Source: Alviniconcha marisindica (taxonomy: Eukaryota > Mollusca > Gastropoda > Provannidae). Taken from it: 64,000 nt of DNA. Location of the stretch: assembly GCA_018857735.1 (NCBI GenBank), contig JABMCL010002757.1, forward strand, positions 788,501-852,500, read 5' to 3'. Of the stretch, positions 1 through 12,983 are shown in pieces; within the stretch, counting starts at the first letter, position 1; the number at the start of each line of letters is the position of its first letter. The notes beneath the pieces were generated by a model that searched no databases, was not told the DNA's origin, and worked only from the letters and a program-made list of their open reading frames with translations. The position numbers and the translations under genes are program-made.

Positions 1-173
1 TTACACCTGGTCTCATTGTGCAGCTGATCTGCATCGTCGTGGTCTCCATCTTGATCCATGTCCTCAACAACCTCTACGTCCCTCAGCCTGACGACATAGT
101 CTATGACATGGCGCGCAATCAGGAAAAGTCCCCTTACCCTTCACGTGGTGACTACAGAGACTACTACAGATAA
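1..173 (+). CDS. C-terminal exon of an unidentified membrane protein (5' partial)
   Basis: The frame beginning at base 3 is open from the window edge to a TAA at 171-173 and gives 56 residues. The first ~22 residues are strongly hydrophobic (IVQLICIVVVSILIHVL), which fits a last transmembrane helix. A polar tail follows with PQPDD and a Tyr/Arg-rich end, RDYYR. This suggests a multi-pass or tail-anchored membrane protein with a short cytosolic or lumenal C-terminus. I do not recognise the family. The exon has no visible start in the window, so its acceptor lies upstream. Downstream sequence is AT-rich and UTR-like with a poly(A) signal 320 bp after the stop. Hydrophobicity plus a Tyr-rich terminus makes real coding likely, but the call rests on one short frame. 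Confidence 0.55.
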   Translation, partial: TPGLIVQLICIVVVSILIHVLNNLYVPQPDDIVYDMARNQEKSPYPSRGDYRDYYR

Positions 174-491
174 GGCAGCACTCTTTCATGCCATGTACAG
201 CCATCATCAGACAATAGTTGTTGCCCTTCCGGATGTAGCCAGGACTCAAAAGTGACTGCCCTTTCACATGTTAATTAGGATTATCCTGCCAATGGGGATG
301 CAGATGTACTGGAAGTAAGGTGGGAAGTTGCTTTATTTTCTGGATCAGATGCCCTACTCGGAGCTGAACCTGTGCATTAATTATACTCAAGGATTAAAAT
401 GAAAACGGACCAAGACAGTGACAGGAAGCAAGAATGAAAAAGAATATGCCCCAAAACATGCAGGAAGATTCAGTCCCTTTGAATGAAGTTA

Positions 492-497
492 AATAAA
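492..497 (+). promoter_or_regulatory. Candidate poly(A) signal, proximal
   Basis: AATAAA lies 319 bp after the stop of the 5' partial gene and is followed by T-rich sequence. It is the first canonical hexamer after the stop, so it could end a short 3' UTR. Confidence 0.45.
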
Positions 498-867
498 CTC
501 TTTACCCTTGCTTATTGCCACACTGTCATTTCTGTCCTGTCTTCATATTTTGCAGAGTCCAGCCAGAACTGTTGGACTGAAGCAAAAGACATTTGTGTTA
601 AAATTCCCATATTGGGATTTCTTTCAGCCACAGTGATCTTCATGGCATGACAAACCCTTTTACTAAAATCCTGGTATTTGGAGTTAGGCTGCTCACATGG
701 TGAGCAACACTGCATTTGTATATGTGACAGTATTTACAAAGGTGGGGAGACAGTAGCATGCACTACTGTCTCAGCCAGCAGTGGCCAGCTTCAGCATGTT
801 GCTTGCCTTGTTTCAGGCTTGGGCCTGAAAATCAGGCTTTCAAGAAATCCCAGACAGAAAATGGACT

Positions 868-890
868 GGGGGGGGGGGGGGGGGGGGGGG
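868..890 (+). repeat. Poly(G) run of 23
   Basis: Uninterrupted G homopolymer. A second run of 19 G lies at 1924-1942. Such runs can form G-quadruplexes and are also prone to length error in assembly. Confidence 0.9.
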
Positions 891-1479
891 TTATATTGAG
901 AGCAGAAAAGTGAGGGGGGAAATTTGGACAAAGGGAGCATATTGTGTCCATTGGGTATCCAATCCAAATTTTGGCATGTTTGTCTGATTCAAGTTTTGAT
1001 GCTTTTCTGCATTACAGTACAATTGCTCCCTATGCACCTGACAGGGTCTAATGCTATGTGGCTGCCAGACCACAGCTGATTTTCAGTTTTTTCACAATTG
1101 GAAAGTGGCAAGCATACCTCGGCTTTTGGGCCAAACACTGACAAGCAAACTATTTGTGTTTTGATCTCATACATCAGTACACAGTAGTTTTCTTCCAGTA
1201 CCCTTTGATTAATCATACATGTCAGTGTGGTGTAAAGCATTGTGCTGCCAACTGGTCAGTCACCTTAAGGTGACTGGCATTAACAGCTGTGGTTGTGTTT
1301 AGGTGAAAGAGCTTACATAGAAGAAGAAAAAAAAGGAGCTGTTTACCTCTTGTGTTGTGTATGCTGTCCTGATCCTGTATCTTGGGGAACGCAGGACTGG
1401 TGTTGCAATGCTTACATCTTTGACAGCAGCATTTTACCCCCCTCCAAAATAGAAAACAGGAAAAGCTGCTGCAAAGCTT

Positions 1480-1695
1480 GGAAGCATCAGTCCAGGACCT
1501 GTAAAGAAGTGAGCACTGGTCTTTGGGGCCTGCCTGCATGGTAAGCTGCTGGAAGCATCAGTCCAGGACCTGTAAAGAAGTAAGCACTGGTCTTTGGGGC
1601 CTGCCTGCATGGTAAGCTGCTGGATGCATCAGTCCAGGACCTGTAAAGAAGTGAGCACTGGTCTTTGGGGTCTGCCTGCATGATAAGCTGCTGGA
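1480..1695 (+). repeat. Minisatellite, 3 copies of ~71 bp
   Basis: Three near-identical units follow one another, each containing GCATCAGTCCAGGACCTGTA (starting near 1483, 1554 and 1625, the third with one change next to GCATCAG). They differ by single bases. The array lies in the UTR-like region downstream of the first gene; short frames read through it on both strands, but the repetition explains them. Confidence 0.9.
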
Positions 1696-1723
1696 ACAGA
1701 GCAGCAAATATTGGCTGGTGTTA

Positions 1724-1870
1724 GGTGATTTTCAATTCAATTTAAAAAACTTTAATCATCCCACAAGGGGCAATTTTGTTGTGGTCATGGTGGGCTTGTA
1801 AAACAAACAAAAAAATAACATAAAGTTAAGAGAACAATACAATAAACACAACACCACCATTAGGTTTTAA
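1724..1870 (+). repeat. Possible dispersed-element end
   Basis: The stretch has a TTTAATCATCCCACAAGGGG-type motif followed by A-rich sequence, a layout I associate with 3' ends of dispersed retroelements. There is no coding part and no boundary duplication visible, so this is a weak call. Confidence 0.3.
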
Positions 1871-2455
1871 AAACACACACAATTAGGTGAATTAACTAAG
1901 CTAGGACTTTTGGGTGTTTTATAGGGGGGGGGGGGGGGGGGGATATTGTGTTCCTCCACTATCATCAGTAAAAGTGAATACTAGGTTGACCCATAGGTTG
2001 TGCAATGTGTTGAATTTGTTGTTGCTGAGAACAACAGTGGCACAACGAAACATCCCTCCTGTGGTTGAACTTGTCTGAAGCTTGACCCTCATCAGTCAAC
2101 TGACTAAAGCTATTGCACACAGTGTGGGCTTTTGAACATTGACAAAAGGGGATTTTTAATTTTTTTCAGAACTGATTCACAATCTTCCAGTTTCAATTTC
2201 CCATCAATGTCATGTGTATTGGACCTCCCATACTTGCATAACAAACAGGAAAGAAAGAAAGAAAAGAGTAAGTGGCAGAAGCCTTGTTTGGATCTAACAG
2301 GGTTATTGGTGCATATGTGCAATGGAACAAAACTATAGATGGCATTTTTTTGTTTTTGTTTTTTGTAACTGCTGCTTAAGAGGAAATGATAAAAACTAAT
2401 TGAACTATCCCTCACCAGATACTTTGCATCAGAAAATATGACAAGGGTCACAAAA

Positions 2456-2697
2456 CTTCCACACATGTAAAACGCAAATGTAGGGCATATGCTATAGATC
2501 TGAACTATCAGTGTTGGTTCAATTGGGTTGTTTCAGTTTGTACGTTTAGTACCATTGTTACCAGTAACCTTCTTAACTTCCACACATGTAAAACGCAAAT
2601 GTAGGGCATATGCTATAGATCTGAACTATCAGTGTTGGTTCAATTGGGTTGTTTCAGTTTGTACGTTTAGTACCATTGTTACCAGTAACCTTCTTTT
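2456..2697 (+). repeat. Tandem duplication of 121 bp
   Basis: Two head-to-tail copies of a 121-bp segment starting with CTTCCACACATGTAAAACGC, at 2456 and 2577, practically identical. The small frames with the repeated start MFQFVRLVPLLPVTF come from this duplication. High identity points to a recent event. Confidence 0.9.
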
Positions 2698-3106
2698 TGC
2701 AGGTCATTTTTATGTGTGAATGTAATGATGAATGTGAAAGTAAATACTTGCTGTGTTTTTTGTTTCGCTTCTTCACTTTTGTAAATGATGTAGAAAGATT
2801 GGCTGTTGAAGATTTGTTTACATTTTACTAAACTGTGAGCTTTAATTCATGTTTTGTAATCATGTAACAATCATTATTGTAAATATATTGTATGATATAT
2901 TGGTCAACTTACAGTTTATAGTCACTTTCTTTTTTCTTCTTTAAAAAAAATGTCTTACTGATATTGTCAAAACACCATCGTAATCATGTTTTTAACACTG
3001 TCATTAATGTGGAAAAAAAATGCTCAATACACTGTATTTTACACATGTAAAAACATGTGTGTGTTCTGTCACAGTATCAGTTCTTTTTCTGTATCTAAAT
3101 GGTCTC

Positions 3107-3112
3107 AATAAA
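3107..3112 (+). promoter_or_regulatory. Candidate poly(A) signal, intermediate
   Basis: AATAAA after about 2.9 kb of AT-rich sequence without coding potential, followed by T-rich bases. It could terminate a long 3' UTR form of the first gene. Confidence 0.4.
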
Positions 3113-4552
3113 CTATCAACTTAGATCTTTTTGTGCTATAATTTCTGCAAACTGAGATGTCCAGGAGTATTATTTTCAGAAGTGTCTAACTTTTGTCTAA
3201 GAGGGAGAAGTCTGGGGTTAACTGCTGGTTATGATACAAATTTATGTACACAGTTTTAAAACTTTCAGACTTCTCAGTTATCGATCATCTTTTTTGTAAT
3301 TAATCAGGCATTGTTTTTTGCTTGAGAGCCAGTTTTCTGTCATTATTCATGTGTTTGCACATGTTTATTGATATTGAAGTCTCACCCTCTTTTTCTGTTC
3401 TGGGCAGATATGTTTACAGATTGTGTGAACAAAGTCACTGTTTAGTTTAGAATGTGACATCAGGGCGACAGTAGGTTGTGTTAGCTGAGAGGACCAATTT
3501 TGAAGACAGTTTTTGTGAACATTGTGAGACAAGTATCAACCAGTTGCAATCAGCCTGCCAATGGAGTCTTTGAAATTCTTCCTTTCTTACACAAATCTGG
3601 CTTGTATAAACTATGTTGCTGTTGTTGGGTGTGCGTGCTTTTTTCTTTCTTTTTTTTTTACCTTGTGCACATCATGGTATTAGACATGAAGCATGAACAC
3701 ATTGATCCGACTTGTATGAACTGATTCAGAAGTTTTGTACAGAGGAAAATTAATTCTAACAAAAAAAAAATTAAGTCTAAGGACAAGTGACATACATTCA
3801 AACTGAGTTAAAAATAGATATACTTTTGGCCAAGACTTTTCTCTGATTTGAAGAAAATACACCAGCAAAGAACCATTTGATTTTTTTTTTTAATTAAAAA
3901 AATGGCAGGCTGATTCCAAACAGGCTTGAGAGTTGTGAATATTTGCAGGTTAAAATGCAGTACAGTGGAACCTTTTTTTCAGGACATGTGTGGCTGGGGT
4001 CATCAAGACCACCTCTTCCCATTATAAAGTGGATATAAATGTTGTTATGTGCTGCACTGTTATGGAAGGACTATATTCAGCTGCAGTGAGCTCCATGCAT
4101 AACCGAATCCACCTTCCGGATATAGGGACAAATCCTCTGAAGATGGCATGTGGCAGGGTAATAAAACACTGTCACATACACAGTCCTTTTGCCCTGTCAC
4201 TGTACAATTGCATGTATCGGGTGACCCCCAGAGTTTAGCTGGGGAACATTGCAGCAACAACAGAACAAGACCACGAGGAGGAAATGCAGTTGGATATTTG
4301 GTTCCTTGTCTTGAGCAGTTTTATCTGAAAGAAGTTTGTCTTGAAGAAGATTCTACTGTACTTGCATTTTTGGAGATGTTGGTTGTCCGTCTGTTTGTGC
4401 TTTTTTGTTGTTGCTTTTAGTCATTTACCAGTGTAATCATGAATGCAAAATTGTCGGGCTTACTGAGTAATGAATGATTGTGGCACAAGGGCGTAGTCTG
4501 GTTTAATATTATGTCTATTTTTTGAGTTGTGAGCTTAGGTTTTAAATACAAT

Positions 4553-4579
4553 GTATATATATATATATATATATATATA
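4553..4579 (+). repeat. (TA)n microsatellite
   Basis: About 11 TA units in an AT-rich non-coding stretch. Confidence 0.85.
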
Positions 4580-5879
4580 ATTATATGGTATTGTCACCCA
4601 GTGTTGTTTTCATCAGTTTTGAAATTGTGATTATAATTTTTTTGTTCCTGAGTATTAAGAGCAGCATTTTGTTTGTATTTGAACATTTCAGAACAAAATG
4701 TCAAGCAGAGTCAAGCTTTTGTATTTAGTGTTAAAATATTATTTGCCCTTTTTCTCATTTTTATTATTATTATGGTTTCTTTATAAAATTGTTCAGTTGA
4801 CTTCAGAAAATGTGAGTCTGTTTTTGTCTACCATGTGCATACATTGTATGTTTGTAGCTGTTTGATGCTTCTGTGCATATATTTTTGCGCATTTTGTATT
4901 TTTACCCAGGGCATTAGCCTTTCCTTTAAACTGCCTTTTTGCCAAGTCCAAAACCTGAGCCATCTTTTCTTTTGATGATTGCCTCCTTTTACAGTTTGGT
5001 TCACTCCTAGATATGTAGATTTGCTTCTTGCATTCCAGTTCTTGGATGATGATTTGGTTGTTAGCTGCCTGCCCTGGAATTGTTCTGTAGTCTCGGTTGG
5101 TTCATTTGCAATTATATTTGGACATCCTTGTGCAACTCAGCATTAAAATCAAACACTTGTCTCTGTGATTTTGATTTGCCTTCCTGTTGAACAGCTTTCT
5201 TTTCATTTGCTGTGAATTAGCCCTGTCTCCGAGACATTACTACTTGTGTGTTTTTGTAAAAACAAGTTTGGTCATTTTCTTACACCAGTGATTTGTCACA
5301 TCTTTAAGTTGTGTGCATGCATCATTGTTTTTAACAGCTTCCAATCCTTTCATCACTGCGTGCAAGTGTTGATGATTATGAAATTAATGTGCAATGTTGT
5401 CAGCTGTGGCAAAGAAATGGTGTCTCCTTCAAACCAGATAAAGAATTGTTGTGTAGTGTACTGTGTGTGAATGACATATCATTGTGTCACTGCAGTCAAC
5501 AGGTGTGCATGCAGTTCAGCAAACATACAATGTCCTGCTTGTTGTCAAGCACTGCTTCAAGCTTTTGGTGAGGTGCCACATGTACTGTCCTGAGAAAAAT
5601 TACCTTTTGATAATGTAATGTAAGCTAGGTAGTTTTTTTTTTCTTTCTCCAATTTTTGTTGTTGTTTTGTTTTGAGCAATGATTGCAGGTGGAACAGGAA
5701 ACAAAGGGAAATCCCTTGACGATTCATGGTGATTGGTTATCCACATGATGATTTTGTTGCATTTTTGTGTTTTTTTGGATACTGGGGCCATTTACAGTAG
5801 CAAGCATTTCAGGAGCTAGTCACAGGAAACTGCCTTTACACCTGGCCATCCCAGGATGGATACAATGGAAGTTCAAAAA

Positions 5880-6066
5880 CTATGGAAGTGCAAAAGAATC
5901 ATGATAAACATGACATGTTTGGAGCGATGGCGATGTCCAACTTCTGCTTGAAGTCTGGCCTGGATTGCAGATGTATGGAAGTGCAAAAGAATCATGGCAG
6001 ACATGTGACATGTTTGGAGCAATGGTGATGTCCAGCTTCTGCTTGAAGTGTCGTCTGGATTGCAGT
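5880..6066 (+). repeat. Tandem duplication of ~93 bp
   Basis: Two diverged head-to-tail copies both begin with TATGGAAGTGCAAAAGAATC (5880 and 5973), then share ACATGTTTGGAGC and CTTCTGCTTGAAG. The frames crossing it are explained by the repetition. Confidence 0.85.
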
Positions 6067-7074
6067 TATAATACAGAATGGCGGGGGGAGGAGAGGGGAG
6101 CAAGATGGGCATTGGGTTTGCCCAAGACAGTGTAAATGGCCCCACTGTTCTTCATGAGAATCCCTCCACCCCCCTCCTCCTCCCCCAAGGGTGATTAGGA
6201 TGGTTCTCCTTAAAGAATGCCAGGAACACAGTAATGCTACCCAGCCTACTACTTCTGCTGCCATCTACTGTGGAGTACCTTAGAATTTTGTGCTGCCATG
6301 GGTTCTTTTCAAGGTGTATGCATCTGCAGAAAATGAGACCTTGGTTTTTCACCTCATCCAAAGGACTGGACAGAGCCCACCACCCACCCTCCAAGGCTCA
6401 GCTCTGTCATCCTTCATCCAGCCTGTGCAGCAGTTGATACGCTACTAAAGGGGAACTGTGTTCTTTCTAGGCCTCTTTCGACCGAAATCACCTTAAAGTA
6501 TGACCCTGTTAGCATCCTCTATGGTTACAGTGTTTTTCACCCATCTACTGGGTTCTGTGACAGTCTCTTTGTGTTCCATGCACAACTTAGTTTCAAATGC
6601 TAACAAACCTGTGGCTAGAAATCCGTTGATTCATACACATCACTCTAGGGGTTTTGACAGGAGTAACTTGAAGTTGAACTTGGAGCACCATTGCTAAAGA
6701 TGAATTATGTGAGTAAACACTGGGATGCAAAATACTTCCATCATGATTCAAACAATTTCAGCATTGTCCATGCCTTTTTATAAAGAAAGAAAGATTTTGA
6801 AATCATACAGTTTGAGTTGTCTGCGACAAACTTTTGTCCTTTTAGCACCAACAAAAGACAGTCCGTCAACCAACAATTTTTTAGAAATATTTGGCATAGC
6901 CAGGTATAACAGAATTTGAAGGACGGATGCAGAAAACAGGCTTGGAATGTGCCCACAGCCCTGAGAGAGGAGAGGGGACAAGGTCACTGCCCAGGCTGGG
7001 ATTTCATCCCAAGTCCAGTATTGTCAGTTGACCAGGTAACCTTTCACCTGAGATGTGGACAGTGTCTCCCAGAG

Positions 7075-7640
7075 AACATCTTGAGGCAGTAGCGCTACTG
7101 CTACCATTCTGCAGGACAATGTGGACATTGTGTCTTTCAAGAAGTGTCTTGAGGCAGTAGTGCTACTGCTATCGTACAGCAATATCTGCAGGATGATATG
7201 GACTGTGCGTCTTTCAAGATTCTTTCAGGAGGTGTCTTGAGGCAGTAGTACTGCTGCTATCGTACAGCAATATCTGCAGGATGATGTGGGCAGTGTGTCC
7301 TTCAAGAAGTATCTTGAGGCAGTAGCACTGCTGCTATCATACAGCAATATCTGCAGGATGATGTAGACAGTGTGTCCTTCAAGAAGTATTTTGAGGCAGT
7401 AGCACTGCTGCTATCGTACAGCAATATCTGCAGGATGATGTGGATAGTGTGTCCTTCAAGAAGTATCTTGAGGCAGGAACACTGCTATCGTACAGCAATA
7501 TCTGCAGGATGATGTGGACAGATCATCTTTCTAGAAGTATCTGGAGGCAGTTGTGCTGCTGTCATTCTTGGCTATCTGCAGGGGGGCGTGTACAGTGTGT
7601 CTATCCACTAGTGTCTTGAGGTGGTAGTACTGTTGTTTGT
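7075..7640 (+). repeat. Minisatellite, ~8 copies of 68-88 bp
   Basis: Units recur with CTTGAGGCAGTAG near 7080, 7148, 7236, 7312, 7390, 7467, 7540 and 7614, mostly 73-78 bp apart. The core holds CTGCTATCGTACAGCAATAT followed by CTGCAGGATGATGTGG. End copies are more diverged than central ones, as expected for array expansion from the middle. No unit is coding in a stable frame. Confidence 0.9.
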
Positions 7641-9555
7641 CTTGCTGAGCACAGGGACATGTCTTCGCTCATTCAGTGTGTGTCATTGCAGCTTTTCATG
7701 TTGCTGTGGTCTGGTTGTAAGTCGTTTTTTTGCAAGTCATTAATCTGTTTACATGAAATCAATGCAAAGTATATGTGTATCTTCTGAACTACCCTAGCAG
7801 CAAAACAGGAAAAGGTGTAAATGACTTGTGATGATGATCATTTCCATGTTTTTCGGTAGGAAAACAGGATGAATGTCAGACCAGTTTGGTTCTAAAAAAT
7901 CAGTGGAGATAAAAGAAATCATAGATCTTTGATTCAGTTCTTTATAGGCAACACATTTGTTCTAAAAAATGGCATTCAGTAAGAAAAGAGACCGTTATTG
8001 AGCACAAACTGTGAATGGTCTTCTCTTTTTTAGATTGTCATTATCGCGTGTTAATTTTCTGAAATTGCAATGGAAGTTTGGTGGTCAGATCACTTGTAAC
8101 TGATGATACCATTGCCCAGTCCATCCATTCACATGACAATCTCAGGGCCTGTCAGTTTCCTTTACTTCACTTTAGAATGATCATCAATTTGAGCAATAAC
8201 TATTATGTCTAGAACATTAGAAAACAAACATCAACATTTGATCCATCAAAGCGTTCATACCCATAGGTACCGTATCATTCTTTGTGTAAAATTTCAATTG
8301 TCTTGTCCTGTTCCTATACATTTTCAACATTTCTGTTTCATGCAAGTTCCATCTTACTGTAGGCAGACATTTAACTCACTTCTCATGAAATATCCCTTTT
8401 TGCTTGCAAAGTAAGAATTTCTTTCACGTAGTTATGCTGTTTTATTCCGAACAAAACATCAACAACAGTTAAATGGGTCTGAATGTCAAAAGTAATTAGA
8501 ATATATTGTTCAATGTAATTCCAAAATTTCTTAATACAGAAATACTGTAACAATGGATGAATGTTTCTGAATAAACACCCCACAATGATGTGCTTGGCAA
8601 AAAACAAAACAAAAAGAATTTCTTTCACAAAACAAAAACATAATAAAGAGCCAGCACTATTGTTCACCCTAATCATACTTACCCAAAATTAAAATGTGTA
8701 AGGAATACAAGTTGAAGTATGAATGAAAGTAGGGTCTCTGGAAAATTCAAGTAGGTTTCATTTTGTATTCTCCAGAGTTTTCTAATAAGTTGATTTTAAT
8801 GTCCAGTCAACTGCACAGGAAAATGGGTGTAAAATCATTGTAAAGGAAATCATTATGCAGTTGCATCATTTCTGACATGTTGATAAACAGTGAGATTGAT
8901 ACTATAACTAAGGTACATGTTTATATCCTCACCCTTAACAAATTATTGTAAAAAAAATCACATCCTTCATACGTATAAGTCAACTCTATTCAAAGCAGCA
9001 GTTGCAGTTGCTAGAATACAACTGACCAAGTATTCAGAAAGGATTACCACGTATAATCAGCAACATATTTATTGCCATTTTATTAAGCACAATAATACTG
9101 AACAAACTTGTGTATTGGCTTTGTGCTTTTCACTCTACTTAAAAGTGTGTATACATATTTATATAAACAGAGAGAAGCTCAAGTTCTCTTCCTAGGTCTG
9201 GTTGACTTTCCCATTTACACTTACAATGGTTTGCTGGTCATTTGAGCACCACAGCTCCATTGATCTTGTTTGTCTGTGTGCATGTAAACTTAGTTTTACA
9301 ATATCAAATCATTCAACAGTTTTTCTCACTTTGTATTCTCTGGTGCATCATAAGACAGAAATTAACAAGTAACTTATCCAGTGGTTTAATTGTCTCATTA
9401 CACTTCATTGGTTTGTCGGTTTCAATGTGGTGACAGTTGCTTCTGTGACTTTACTTTTTTAAAAGCTAGCAGTGTTATGTGATTGACTACTTTTAATGTT
9501 GTTTTTTTAACATCAGATGCCATTTTTACCTGTTCTTAGGTCAAGTGTGGTTCTG

Positions 9556-9561
9556 AATAAA
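9556..9561 (+). promoter_or_regulatory. Candidate poly(A) signal, distal
   Basis: AATAAA followed within ~60 bp by GT/T-rich sequence. If used by the plus-strand gene ending at 173 it would imply a 9.4-kb 3' UTR. It may equally belong to nothing. Confidence 0.25.
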
Positions 9562-10211
9562 GTGAATATTGTCATTTTCAAACAGCAGACTTTGTGCTTT
9601 TGTTAAGTGCTGTTGCATATTGTTTTCTTCATTTTGTAAAGGTGGTCTTCAGCTGCAAAAGTATAAATCAATGTACACCACACACGCACACACACAAACA
9701 CACACACCAGCGCAACACCCACTGGTTTACAGTTTCAAGATTCTATTAGGCACCCTTGGGGCTTTTAAAGCCAGTAACAAAAACAAACAAAAATGAAAAT
9801 CAAAACATGCATCCAGACACAACAAACAATTGACAGGAACATATGGCAAAACTGATACAAAAATATACTCATGGGCATGATTACTGATTGTAAGCACAAA
9901 CACATACAAGAAGTCTTGCACACATCACAAAAGTTACTGCTTAATATCAAAACAGAAAATAGTTTTAATAAAACAAAAAACCTTAGTAATCTTCCCCCTA
10001 AAATTTAAGTCATTAATGTGTGAAACTTGTGAGCATTCAGATGATATCGCTAGTGCTTGGGAATAAGGATCTAGCGGCTATCTAACACAGTGAGAAAAGA
10101 ACCTGACAGAATGAGAATGAGAACAAGTTATTTCAATCCCCCCTCCTCAACTTCATTACAGAAGATATAAGCTTAGACACTCAGCCCACGGCCAACATGA
10201 ATGTAATCTGT

Positions 10212-10277
10212 CTCTACACAACTTGTTCCCCCTGCTGTTTCACAGCATGGCTGCTGCCTTCCACAAGTTGTGTAGAG
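10212..10277. repeat. Perfect 15-bp inverted repeat (hairpin)
   Basis: CTCTACACAACTTGT at 10212-10226 is the exact reverse complement of ACAAGTTGTGTAGAG at 10263-10277, with a 36-base loop. It lies about 1 kb beyond the FMO stop on the FMO strand, so it may be in the FMO 3' UTR. Confidence 0.75.
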
Positions 10278-11236
10278 CAAATGAGACTCTCCCAATACAA
10301 CCTGTTCCCCCCACATGGTAGCAGCAGTCAGCCAATGGCACCAGCCCTCCCTATAGTGAACTACTGAGTGCTGGGGATTTACAGCAACTCTGCTGCATCA
10401 TGCAACATTTGTTGCTGTGAAAGCACAGGTATGCCAAATAATAGCTTTGTTCTTTAGTGCTGGTGAATCTAATACTTCTGTATGGAAGTGAATAAAAACT
10501 GCTAAAACAGTTTGTTTCCAAATGGCTTATTGCATTCTGTCCTGCACTGACACACTGATTCATGAAGCATTATGAGCAACAAAACTGAAGATGAGTGGTT
10601 CTGCCAAAACAGGGAAATTTGCAGCTGGACTGGTTTTGAGGAGTTTCTCAGGGCTCCTGTGCTTGGTATGTGGGTAGGTGACTTTGATGCCAGTGGAGCT
10701 TGTGGTGTTCTCTCGTTTACATCAAAGACACTTTGGTGGTGTCAAACTATCAAGCAAAACATGGGAAAGAGCATGTGCAAAAGCATCAGTGATGCTAGCA
10801 ACTTGTAAAACCAATACTGAATCTGTTTACAGTTATATTTCCGTGACAAACAGCCAAACAGATGAAAATAATATGCCTAAACAGCTGTTTTTATGTTTCC
10901 AATGTCTCTAATGTAATGCTATCACAAACCGTGTCAAAAACATCACACACCAATGAAAGATTTAAAACACAACATAGAGGCAGAACAGAAAAAACAAACA
11001 CGTAAGGCACATAACAATCTGTAGGCTGCATTGGAATCAGACTGTTCACAGATAAAGACTATGCGAGCAGGAAGTTGTGAATGCAGGTTGAAAGTTTTGC
11101 TGAAGACTTTGAGCAATTAACCCCCTCTGAGCACCAATAACAATAATTTGTAAATATTCCCCAATTTTAGGCAACAGATAAAGACCCCCACCCCCTCGCC
11201 ACTTGGACTGGTTGCACTTCTCTTCACCTGTCTCAG

Positions 11237-12906
11237 TCAAACTCGTAACTGTGACCAGATTAGGTAAACAACCAAGCCAAGAACAAACATCCACAATGGC
11301 TTGAGGACTTGCAGCCACTCTCTCCTCTTGTTCTTCTCCTCTTCTTCCCACACTCTTCGGTGCTGTGTGGAATAGACGGTTTCTCTGTAGGCATTGAAGG
11401 TGGCATCTCTTGCGCCACCCCACTTATGCGGTCCGCAGAGGCGGTAGTGAAAGGGGTGAGCAGGGCCAAACAGGAGAGCTAATGCCATCTTCACGTCACC
11501 TTGAAGCAGAAAGTGCCACCAGTCTGGTTTGTTGCCCAGTTCTGCTGCTATGTTGTCTGCCAAGGCAAGGTAATGAAACTGAAAAGAAAACACAGATCAC
11601 GAATAAAATATGTTCTAAGCAAGCTAGGGTTATCTGGATTTGGGGGGTGGGGGTAATGCCTGTTCCATGCCAAAGCAATTATTTGTATACAAAACTTAAC
11701 TTTCTTTCATTACTTCAAGGATGTAACATCTGTGTGTGGGTGAGCATGCATACACATGTGTATGCTTGTTTGTTTCTTTGTGTGTGTGTGTATCGCTGCA
11801 GTAAAAGCAGCCACTAAAACACCAACCGCATATCTGACATGGCCATAGGTTTGCAACTGTTGGTTGATCATCTGGTCAACATCCTGTTGCATCGTTGACC
11901 GTTCAGGAAGCCTGTGTTGCCCTGCAAGCACTCGGGCAGCCAGTCGAGCCTGGATCTCCAGAATGGGAGGAATGGGCCCATTGGTCCGAAAACAGCCAAC
12001 CACAGCCAGAGAGTCATGAGGCAGGGACAATGGGAAGATCATTTTGTACAGTTCCAGTTTTTCACCCTCTATCAACAAATTAAAAACAAAAACAGGAAGG
12101 TCACAGTCTCTAATATCTTTTTTCTTCTTCTTCGTTTGTTTCTTTTCTTTTCCAAGCAACAAAGAGATAAATGGACACTTACCTTTACAAGCAAGCATTG
12201 GAAGATAAAAACAGACTCTAAGTCTTGGACAGGTGGATGTAAGCATGGGGATCAGTTTAAAAAATGGACCCCTATTACCTTTCTCTGCATTCTATTGGGG
12301 TCAGGCAGGAAAGAAGTACGGGCATCTTGAATAATCTTGGTTCTGCCTGGTTCCCTGGGTGTTCTGCAGGCCCAAGTCCAGACCAAAACCTGGTTCAGGC
12401 TTGCTAGAATCCTTGCACAACCGTCCTTCCATGTGTGCATTGGGATTTGCATACGCCTTCAGGTCAACGAGTATGTCACTCTGTGTGTGTATGTGCATGT
12501 GTCTGTACATGCAGATGTGTGTGTGCATGCAAGCTCATGTGTGTGTGCATGTGAACATGTGTGTGTGTGTTTTCATGCACACATGCATGCATGCTTAAGC
12601 GAACACTTGCAAAAATGCATTACATAAAATAACATAAATCCCAGTATATATTATTCTTCATTTCATTTAACTCTGTCCATAAACAAAACACACAAACTAG
12701 ACCCAAACAAAGTGTAATAACAAAGAATATGTGACACTACAGGGTGCAAGGAAGATTCCCTGTTCCTTTAATAATAATAATGTACATTTATCATGCGCCC
12801 ATCAACACCCTGAGCGCTCACATGATACATATTAACCTACATAGGATATTCTATACACATGTAGAGCATAGTCCTACCAAAACAATTTACATAAAGCAAC
12901 GCACTA

Positions 12907-12983
<77 letters not shown>

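Larger units (their letters stand above)
3113..11236. other. Gene-poor stretch between the first gene and FMO
   Basis: I see no exon with family support here. The listed minisatellites, short CA tracts (for example near 9680-9710) and AT-rich sequence fill it. Its right part must hold the FMO 3' UTR. An ATTAAA on the minus strand near 9962-9967 is one possible end; no canonical AATAAA stands out closer to the FMO stop. Confidence 0.6.

Noticed and set aside
10572..10911. Plus-strand frames of ~78 codons
   Set aside because: No family signal and no splice context; probably in the FMO 3' flank.
11410..12330. Plus-strand frames of 118-138 codons
   Set aside because: Antisense shadows of FMO exons 7 and 8.
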